The position numbers and the translations under genes are program-made. Of a stretch of 33,368 nt of DNA, positions 17,712 to 24,190 are shown one piece after another; positions within the stretch are counted from its first letter, which is position 1; each line of letters opens with the position of its first letter. Source of the DNA: Planctomycetia bacterium (lineage in GTDB: Bacteria > Planctomycetota > Planctomycetia > Pirellulales > Thermoguttaceae); contig JAUNBK010000033.1 of NCBI GenBank assembly GCA_030527105.1, positions 1 through 33,368 of the forward strand, read 5' to 3'. The notes under the pieces were generated by a model. That model had not been told where the DNA came from. It saw only the letters and a list, made by a program, of their open reading frames with translations, and made no database searches.

Positions 17712-19078
17712 GTCCCTACGAGAAGCGGAATCGACTCGGGGCGCGTTGGCTCTCCCTCGTGAGTGCGTTCTTGGGTGCCATGCTGAGTTTTGCGACGCCA
17801 TTTTTGTCGGCGGAGACATTTTTCGTCCCCACTCGTCTAGAGGGGATTCAACCTGAGTTGCCGCCGCCGGAGGTGTTGTTCGAGTTGGATCGTCTCGACG
17901 TTTTCTTGGACGACGAGGATTGGGAGAGCGCGGCATCGCTCTTGCGCAAGTTTTTGGCGGACGACGGAACGTGGTTGGTTCCGCTTGCGGACGTCTCGGA
18001 GTCTCCAGCGACGCCCGAATCTTCTTTGTCGGGAAGAATGCGCACCTTCGTCTCGCGCGAGAGTGCGTGTCGTTGGTGGGTGGAGCGCGTGCCAGGGGAA
18101 GTTTGGCGTCCGTCCGTCGATCCTATTGTACGATTTCTCCTCACGCAGTGGGGCACGAGCACGCCGCCGGAGGATTCTTTTTTGGAATTCCTCCTCAAAA
18201 ACTATCCTTATTCCGAGTGGGAGGGGGAGATTCTAGAAATCCTCGCGCAAAGAGCGTGGGAAAATCGGCGTTTCGAATCGGCTTTCCTCTGGTGGGAGCG
18301 CGCGCTTGAGGTGCGTGAGAGGGACGATTTTGAGGATCGCGAGACGCTTTTCGTCAAACGCCTCCCCACGCGCGAGGAGTTGGAGAATCGCATCGTGTCG
18401 GCACGTCAGACGCTCGATCGATATGGAGAGAATGAAGGAAATGGAGAGAATGGAGAAAGTCCCGATATCCCAGCGTCGGACGGGTGGAAGTGCTCGATGT
18501 TGCGCGTTTATAATCCGCAGGGCGAGGCGGTTTTCGAAGATTTCCTCCCGCAAGAGCAGCGCGGCGCGTTATTTGAGGATCGACGTTGGGACGCAGCGGT
18601 GGGCGACGCTTTCTACCCGCAGTTTCTCACGATTGCTCCCGACCGAACGATTTTAGCGGCGCGTCTCGGCACGTTGGTCTCTTTTTGGTCGCCCGTGGAG
18701 CGCGTATCGAGACCTCAGGCGTATCTCATTGCGCTCGATCTCTCGGCAGAGGGGCGATTGCTGTGGATGAAGACGCCGGACGCTCCCACTCGTGTTTTTG
18801 TGGGGAATCCATCGGCAGATGACGAGCGAATCTTTATCGTTTCGATGGAGATTGGTGCCCCTGTGCGTTTTTCTCTCGACGCGTACGACGCTGCTGCTGG
18901 AGCGCTTTTGTGGCGTGCGTTTTTGTTTAGCGCCGACGTGCCGCGAGAGAAGGCATTATTCGTTCCCGTCCAGAGTCTTTCGTCCTCCCGAGTGCGCGTG
19001 GGTTCCGACGCGCTGGGCGTGGTGGTCGAAGTGGATTCTCGAACGGGAGACATACTTTCTTGGGAGTGTGCGCATTAG
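17708..19078 (+). CDS. Exported PQQ-type beta-propeller protein, short form
   Basis: A 456-residue exported protein. A signal peptide spans about 1-36 after a basic start. Residues 45-240 are helical and look TPR-like (DWESAASLLRKFL, RRFESAFLWWERAL). Residues 260-456 are beta-rich with propeller-like strands (RLLWMKTPD, AAGALLWRAFLFS, VVVEVDSRTGDILSWE), like PQQ-binding-like repeat proteins. Only about four blades fit, fewer than the usual seven or eight, so it may be a short form or a truncated gene. The ATG overlaps the stop of the zinc-ribbon gene, so translation is coupled and the two products probably work together. The stop lies in the loop of a terminator hairpin. Function is not known. 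Confidence 0.75.
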   Translation: MSPYEKRNRLGARWLSLVSAFLGAMLSFATPFLSAETFFVPTRLEGIQPELPPPEVLFELDRLDVFLDDEDWESAASLLRKFLADDGTWLVPLADVSESPATPESSLSGRMRTFVSRESACRWWVERVPGEVWRPSVDPIVRFLLTQWGTSTPPEDSFLEFLLKNYPYSEWEGEILEILAQRAWENRRFESAFLWWERALEVRERDDFEDRETLFVKRLPTREELENRIVSARQTLDRYGENEGNGENGESPDIPASDGWKCSMLRVYNPQGEAVFEDFLPQEQRGALFEDRRWDAAVGDAFYPQFLTIAPDRTILAARLGTLVSFWSPVERVSRPQAYLIALDLSAEGRLLWMKTPDAPTRVFVGNPSADDERIFIVSMEIGAPVRFSLDAYDAAAGALLWRAFLFSADVPREKALFVPVQSLSSSRVRVGSDALGVVVEVDSRTGDILSWECAH

Positions 19079-19098
19079 CGAGCGCACCCCGGTTTTTT
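19068..19098 (+). terminator. Intrinsic terminator spanning the stop codon
   Basis: GTGCGC (19068-19073) and GCGCAC (19082-19087) form a 6-bp G+C stem with an 8-base loop that contains the TAG stop of the propeller gene. CCCGG and then six T (19093-19098) follow. A short stem, but with a clear T-run, ending the 14306-19078 unit. Confidence 0.55.
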
Positions 19099-19124
19099 GT
19101 GTTTTTTGATAATGGAGTTTTTTT

Positions 19125-20588
19125 ATGAAACGATGGAATTTTGTTTCAACTTTGCTTCTTGTGCTGTTGAGTGCGGCACAAGCGATGAGCGACGTCCGCC
19201 TGCCGAAAACTTTCACGGACAACGCCGTTCTTCAGCGTGGGAAAGAGATTCAGATTTGGGGCTGGGCGGAGCCTGGCGAGAAAGTGGAAGCGACATTCAA
19301 CGGCGCGACTGCGGTTGCGACGACCGACGCTCAGGGAAAATGGCTGCTCAAGCTCCCCGCCATGGAGGGGTTTTGCGAGGGAAAAGACCTCGTCCTGCGT
19401 GGAAAAAATGAGATCGTCCTCAAAAACGTCGTCGTGGGCGAAGTGTGGATATGCAGCGGGCAGTCGAACATGGAGCAGCCGCTCAATTCGTGGGGACAGG
19501 CGCGGCTTTCGTGTTCCGAGGAGGAAATCTCTGGCGATTATAGCTTCGTCCGCTTCAATCGTGCGCAACATTGGACGAGCGCCACGCCGAGCGACGAGCT
19601 TAAGAGCGACGGCTGGCGGGTGTGTCGTGATGGTGTGCAAAAATCCTGCACTGCGTGTGGGTTCCACTTTGCGGTGCGATTGCACAAGGAACTCGGCGTC
19701 CCGGTGGGGCTGATCGACTCCAACTGGGGTGGGAGCAATATTAATAGTTGGATTCCCGATGAGGGGTGGGACAATCTCCCCGAGACGGTCGAGGTCGGCA
19801 AAAAACTCATTGCTGAGCGCGATGCGGCAGAGAAGTGCGAGTATCGCCACGCTGGCGGAATGTACTACGCAATGCTTGCGCCGTGGGAGAAGTATGCGAT
19901 TCGCGGCGCGATTTGGTATCAAGGCTGCTCCAATGCCGGCGAGGGGGGATTCTACTACTACAAGCAGAAGGCGATGATTGAGGAGTGGAGAAAAATTTGG
20001 AATCAGGGCGATTTCCCATTCTATTGGGTTCAACTCGCCAATTTCCAAGCGCCGAGCACGGATCCGAACAATGGTGGCTGGGCGGCAATTCGCGACGCGC
20101 AGACGCGCTGCATGGACGTGACCAACTCGGGACAAGCGGTCATTATCGACATTGGCGAGGAGCGAGACATTCATCCAAGAAACAAATTCGACGTCGGAAA
20201 TCGTTTAGCGCGCTGGGCGCTTGCGAACGTGTATGGGAAAAACGTTGTGTTTCGCTCGCCGATTTTCGAGGGTGTTTCTTTTGATGGAGCGAAGGCGATG
20301 GTGCGTTTTGCGCATTGTGGCGATGGTCTTGCGACGGGCAAAAACGTTGAGCGCGTGGGGATTGAGTGGACGCCGGGCGTTGCGCCGAAGTGTTTCGCGC
20401 TGGCTGGGGCGGACAAAAAGTTCTATTGGGCGGACGCAAAAATCGTCGCGAAAGAGACGGTGGAGCTGACGTCGAAAGACGTTCCGGAGCCGAAATTCGT
20501 TCGTTTCGCGTGGGTGCAGAATCCTGCGGAGTTCAACCTTTATTCCTCGGATGGTCTCCCCGCCACGCCGTTCCGAACGGACAATTAG
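19125..20588 (+). CDS. Secreted sialate-type O-acetylesterase (SGNH hydrolase)
   Basis: A 487-residue esterase expected to remove acetyl groups from sialic acid or from acetylated plant polysaccharide. A signal peptide covers about 1-20. Residues 22-95 form an N-terminal beta-sandwich (WGWAEPGEKVEATF), and the SGNH domain follows. The nucleophile Ser114 lies in CSGQSNME; the block IWYQGCSNAG is at 263-272; the Asp348-x-His350 pair in ERDIHPRNKFD completes the triad. C-terminal strands form the usual tail domain. GGAG stands seven bases before the ATG. It lies just after a terminator and 250 bases before a promoter, so it may be its own unit. The fold is secure. The acetylated substrate is inferred; the GH5 and DUF5703 neighbours fit a glycan-degrading lifestyle. 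Confidence 0.92.
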   Translation: MKRWNFVSTLLLVLLSAAQAMSDVRLPKTFTDNAVLQRGKEIQIWGWAEPGEKVEATFNGATAVATTDAQGKWLLKLPAMEGFCEGKDLVLRGKNEIVLKNVVVGEVWICSGQSNMEQPLNSWGQARLSCSEEEISGDYSFVRFNRAQHWTSATPSDELKSDGWRVCRDGVQKSCTACGFHFAVRLHKELGVPVGLIDSNWGGSNINSWIPDEGWDNLPETVEVGKKLIAERDAAEKCEYRHAGGMYYAMLAPWEKYAIRGAIWYQGCSNAGEGGFYYYKQKAMIEEWRKIWNQGDFPFYWVQLANFQAPSTDPNNGGWAAIRDAQTRCMDVTNSGQAVIIDIGEERDIHPRNKFDVGNRLARWALANVYGKNVVFRSPIFEGVSFDGAKAMVRFAHCGDGLATGKNVERVGIEWTPGVAPKCFALAGADKKFYWADAKIVAKETVELTSKDVPEPKFVRFAWVQNPAEFNLYSSDGLPATPFRTDN

Positions 20589-20600
20589 CGATTATTTCCC

Positions 20601-20628
20601 TTTCGCGCGGGTTGAAATCTGCGCGAAA
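20601..20628. terminator. Hairpin after the esterase gene
   Basis: TTTCGCGC (20601-20608) and GCGCGAAA (20621-20628) are a perfect 8-bp stem with a 12-base loop, 12 bases after the stop codon. No T-run follows directly on the plus strand. Possible 3' end of the esterase mRNA. Confidence 0.4.
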
Positions 20629-20702
20629 CTTTCCTCAAAATGGTTCCAATTGGGGAGGGTCGGGTGCCTTTTTTCTTTTTTTCGAGAAATTCGCCATCCC
20701 CC

Positions 20703-20731
20703 TTGACGCGGGGAGGCGTTTGTTGTACAAT
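20703..20731 (+). promoter_or_regulatory. Sigma-70-like promoter of the pseudouridine synthase gene
   Basis: TTGACG (20703-20708), 17-base spacer, TACAAT (20726-20731). Each box is one base from consensus. The leader is about 105 bases and contains two competing hairpins: CTTCG-CGCA-CGAAG at 20748-20761, and ACTTCG/CGAAGT at 20747-20752 with 20771-20776. The ATG has no visible ribosome site. Confidence 0.7.
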
Positions 20732-20842
20732 CGTAGGCGTTTGTGTACTTCGCGCACGAAGCGGAAGGTACGAAGTGTCGACGTTCGCGCTCACGTGTCT
20801 CTTCAATACGATTGTCCCTTATTCAAAAACTAAAACATACAA

Positions 20843-22018
20843 ATGGCTAAATCCAATCCACGCCGTGGGCAGGCTCCACGAAATCCGGGGCCGGCAGGTC
20901 GAGCGAAAGCGTTCAAAAATCCCTCGGCAAAATCCGTCGCAAAGCCGCCGCGCGGTGCAAAAAAGTCGTTTGAGCAGCGTCCCAATCCGCTCCATTTCCT
21001 CAAGGCGGACGAAGACGACGGCGTCATTCATCTTCCCTCGGTCGAGTTTGTCGAAATGGACGAAAGTGGGGAGCGCGCAGGGAAAAAACGACCAAAAGAC
21101 TTCCGATCGGGCGCGAGAACAAACGCTTCCTCGAGGAATCGTGGGCGAACGTCGACTCGAGCAACAACGCTCCGAGCAACAACGTCCAAAACGTCGGCAG
21201 CCAAACCTTCTGCACCCAAACGGCGCGCGTCGGGTACCAAGGCGGATTCCTCGTCGGGCGTGCGGCTCCAAAAAATTCTCGCTCAGGCGGGGTTCGGAAG
21301 TCGGCGCGATTGCGAGGAATTTATCCTTGCTGGTCGCGTTACGATTGATTACGAGGTTGTCACGGAACTTGGGACACGCGTCCTCCCCACGCAGACGATT
21401 CATCTCGATGGCGAACTCGTTCGACTTCCACAAAAAAAGGCGTATTATGCGCTCAACAAGCCCAAAAACGTGATTTGCTCCAACGAGGATCCTGGCGGTC
21501 GGCGGCGCGCGATCGACTTTATTGGCGAGAAAGACCTTGGTCTTTTCCCGGTCGGGCGTTTGGACTTGCATAGCGAGGGACTCCTTCTTATCACGAACGA
21601 TGGCGAGTTGGCGAATCGACTCACTCACCCGAGCTACGGAGTGTCCAAGGTGTATCGCGTTCGTGTTTCTGGCGTGCCGACGAAGGAGGAAATTTCGAAA
21701 ATCATGCACGGCGTTCATCTTTCGGATGGCGTGATGAAGGCGGATGAGGTGCGTATCCGCCACGTGTATAAAGACGGATCCGCCATGCTGGAAATCACGC
21801 TGCGTGAGGGACGGAATCGAGAGATTCGGCGCATTTTGGCGAAATTTGGGCACAATGTTTTGGACTTAGTGCGAATCTCGGTCGGTCCCGTGAAACTCGG
21901 ACGGATGCCGGTCGGTGCGTATCGTCCGCTCACGAGTGCGGAATTGCGCGCGCTGCGGCAGCTCACGGGGCTTTTGGAGGAGAAGCAAAAGGGCAAAAAA
22001 ACGAAGAAAAACAGTTGA
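20843..22018 (+). CDS. RsuA/RluB-family pseudouridine synthase with a long basic N-terminus
   Basis: A 391-residue RNA-modifying enzyme that turns uridine into pseudouridine, most likely in rRNA. Residues 1-135 are an unstructured, Lys/Arg/Ser-rich extension. An S4 RNA-binding domain (about 139-195, RLQKILAQAGFGSRRDCEEF) precedes the catalytic domain, where Asp241 lies in GRLDLHSEGLLL, followed by LTHPSYGVSKVYRV and LREGRNREIRRIL. RluB and RsuA share this plan; the extension prevents a firm choice, though S4 plus the catalytic blocks fits RluB. The ATG has no ribosome site. The SDR gene begins 11 bases after the stop, so they are probably co-transcribed. Confidence 0.93.
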   Translation: MAKSNPRRGQAPRNPGPAGRAKAFKNPSAKSVAKPPRGAKKSFEQRPNPLHFLKADEDDGVIHLPSVEFVEMDESGERAGKKRPKDFRSGARTNASSRNRGRTSTRATTLRATTSKTSAAKPSAPKRRASGTKADSSSGVRLQKILAQAGFGSRRDCEEFILAGRVTIDYEVVTELGTRVLPTQTIHLDGELVRLPQKKAYYALNKPKNVICSNEDPGGRRRAIDFIGEKDLGLFPVGRLDLHSEGLLLITNDGELANRLTHPSYGVSKVYRVRVSGVPTKEEISKIMHGVHLSDGVMKADEVRIRHVYKDGSAMLEITLREGRNREIRRILAKFGHNVLDLVRISVGPVKLGRMPVGAYRPLTSAELRALRQLTGLLEEKQKGKKTKKNS

Positions 22019-22029
22019 ATGGCAGTCGA

Positions 22030-22854
22030 ATGAAATCGTATTGGAATCAGAAAGTCGTCCTCGTCACGGGTGGGTCTAGTGGCTTGGGTTATGAATTAGC
22101 CACCGCTTTTGTGCGAGAGGGGGCGCGTGTGGTCGTGGCGGCTCTTGAACCTGAGATGGTCGAAAAAACGGTCGAAATGCTCTCCGACGAGGGAGAAAAA
22201 TCCGGATCTGGTGGAAGCTGCATGGGTTTTGCCGTCGACGTCACGCAGGAAAAGAGTGTCGAACAACTGGTCGAGAATATTCGTATAACGTTCGGAAGAT
22301 TGGATGCGCTCATCAACGTTGCGGGGCGAACGGACCGCGGCAAGCTGGCGTCCTGCTCGGCGGAGCATTTTGCAAGCGTGATGGAGCTTAATTTTATCGC
22401 ACTCGTTCGTGTCACGCAAAAATTTCTCCCCATGCTCCTTGAGTCGCGCGGGCACGTCGTCAATATCGGGTCGCTCGCTTCTATGGCGGCGTCGCGTTGG
22501 ACGGGGGCTTATCCCGCTTCGAAACACGCTGTTGCTGCGTATTCTCAACAACTTCGATTGGAACTTGGTGCCGAGGGACTCAAGGTCTTGTTGGTTTGTC
22601 CCGGACCTATCCACCGAGAGACGGAACGACTTTATCCGCTCGAGGGGCTGGAGGATCTCCCGGAGAGCGCGCGGCGTCCTGGAGCGGGCGTCAAAGTTCG
22701 AAAGTTGCGACCGGAAGTTTTAGTCAAAGCGATTCTCGACGCGGCAAAACGCGGAAAGAGAGAACTCATTTTGCCGTGGAAGGCGAGAATTTTATTCACG
22801 ATCTGCCGGATTTCTCCCGCCTTGGGAGACTGGCTTATCATGAAAAACACTTGA
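22030..22854 (+). CDS. Short-chain dehydrogenase/reductase
   Basis: A 274-residue SDR oxidoreductase using NAD(P)H. The cofactor motif TGGSSGLG is at 13-20, NVAG (normally NNAG) is at 96-99, the catalytic Ser is at 148 and the YPASK motif at 161-165, with PGPI at about 190. The C-terminal stretch (KARILFTICRISPALGDWLIM) is hydrophobic and may associate with the membrane, as in DHRS7-type relatives. The start is the first in-frame ATG; an upstream TTG overlapping the previous stop is less likely. It follows the pseudouridine synthase gene by 11 bases. The substrate cannot be told from the sequence. Confidence 0.92.
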   Translation: MKSYWNQKVVLVTGGSSGLGYELATAFVREGARVVVAALEPEMVEKTVEMLSDEGEKSGSGGSCMGFAVDVTQEKSVEQLVENIRITFGRLDALINVAGRTDRGKLASCSAEHFASVMELNFIALVRVTQKFLPMLLESRGHVVNIGSLASMAASRWTGAYPASKHAVAAYSQQLRLELGAEGLKVLLVCPGPIHRETERLYPLEGLEDLPESARRPGAGVKVRKLRPEVLVKAILDAAKRGKRELILPWKARILFTICRISPALGDWLIMKNT

Positions 22855-22891
22855 TGTTCGTTGGTTAAAAAATTGTACTTGGAGGTTTGAT

Positions 22892-24058
22892 ATGAGAAAA
22901 GTTGTTTTTCTGCTCTTTTTGAGCGGGTTGATGTTCGCGTGGGCGTACTCGAACGAGAAACTGCAAGCGTTTGGCGAAAAATTGCTCAAGCCGATGCAGG
23001 TCGTGGAGGAGAAGATCGTGTTGGAGGATGCCGACCAGACGCCGTCCGCGCCCAAGGGCGATGCGGAGAATGCCGAGGCGGATGCGGCGCAAGAAGCTCC
23101 TACGCGATGGGTCGTCGGCATTGAGGTCGCTCCCGTCCTGGAGGCGATTCGCGCGCAGATTCCAAAAACAACCTTGGGTGAAAATCAAGGCGTGCTTGCC
23201 ATGAGGATTTTCCCAAACTCTCCGGCAGACAAAGCTGGCTTGAAGAATTTCGACATTCTCCTCAAGCTCAACGGAGTGGAACTCAAGCAGGGCGAAGAGG
23301 TCGTCAAAATCGTGCGTGAGTGCGAGGGGAAGACGCTCCAATTCGAAATCTTGCGCGCTGGTGCGAAAGAAACGATCGAAGTGACGCCCGAGAAACAAGA
23401 GATTCCGTTGGTGCCGATGGTGCCGAATCAGGGGAAACAAAATTTCCGCTTGATTCCCGCGCCGGGCACGATTCCGATGCAAGTCCCCGAAAGGTGGCAG
23501 GAGAACGGTGGGATTCCGCCGTTTGATATCGAGTTGCCCGAGGGACTGCCGCAAGAAATCACGGACATGATTAAGGAACTTCGCGATGGCAACGGTGGGA
23601 TTCGTATCCAAATCGCGCCAAACAACGGCGCGCCGAACATTGAGGTGCCGAATATCGAGGTCCCCAACATTCAGATTCCGTTGGCGCCAAACGGTCCCGG
23701 GATGCAGCGTCATACGAGTCGGACGATGGTCGTCATTCGCGACGGAAAGCAACTTTCAATCACGGTGGAAGAGCGCAACAACGAGCCTGCGCAGCTTCGG
23801 GTCGAATGGGATGGCGAGGTCTTCGAGACCAACTCGGGCGACTTGGACATCCTCCCGGAAGAAATTCGCGGACAGGTTGAAGATTTTTTGAATCAGAAGC
23901 CCTTCAAAGTGCGTACCCAAACGGCTCCTCTTCCTGAGCCTGACGACGAGGCGTCCGATCAGGATGCTGATGCTGAGGTGGAAGATGAGGGAACGAACGA
24001 GAGCGAAGATGATGAAGTTCGTATTGATCCGAAGAAAACGACCGATTTGACGAAATAG
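22892..24058 (+). CDS. Exported PDZ-domain protein
   Basis: A 388-residue protein with an N-terminal signal or anchor helix (about 1-19), then a charged linker and a PDZ domain at about 75-165 (GVLAMRIFPNSPADKAGLKNFDILLKLNG). PDZ domains bind protein C-termini; no protease domain is present. Residues 245-265 repeat a PNIEV-type pentapeptide three times (PNIEVPNIEVPNIQIPLAPN). The C-terminal 60 residues are acidic and end RIDPKKTTDLTK. GGAGG stands six bases before the ATG. It lies 37 bases after the SDR gene. It could bind or scaffold another envelope protein; the partner is unknown. Confidence 0.82.
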   Translation: MRKVVFLLFLSGLMFAWAYSNEKLQAFGEKLLKPMQVVEEKIVLEDADQTPSAPKGDAENAEADAAQEAPTRWVVGIEVAPVLEAIRAQIPKTTLGENQGVLAMRIFPNSPADKAGLKNFDILLKLNGVELKQGEEVVKIVRECEGKTLQFEILRAGAKETIEVTPEKQEIPLVPMVPNQGKQNFRLIPAPGTIPMQVPERWQENGGIPPFDIELPEGLPQEITDMIKELRDGNGGIRIQIAPNNGAPNIEVPNIEVPNIQIPLAPNGPGMQRHTSRTMVVIRDGKQLSITVEERNNEPAQLRVEWDGEVFETNSGDLDILPEEIRGQVEDFLNQKPFKVRTQTAPLPEPDDEASDQDADAEVEDEGTNESEDDEVRIDPKKTTDLTK

Positions 24059-24095
24059 GCTCTTTTTTCGCGCGACGAGCGTGCTTGGGGTTCGA

Positions 24096-24164
24096 AAGAA
24101 CCACGGACGGACGAAGCTATTTATCGTTCGACCCCTCCGTGGTTCTTCACCCTCTGTGGTTCTT
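24096..24164. terminator. Convergent-gene hairpin with a duplicated arm
   Basis: AAGAACCACGGA (24096-24107) pairs perfectly with TCCGTGGTTCTT (24136-24147). A near copy, TCTGTGGTTCTT, follows at 24153-24164 and can pair as well with one G-T. It lies between the convergent PDZ and DUF5703 genes, so a two-way terminator is the simplest role, but no T-run follows. It could also be a dispersed repeat. Confidence 0.45.
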
Positions 24165-24190
24165 GCTCTCCCGCAGACGTCCGTTCATTC

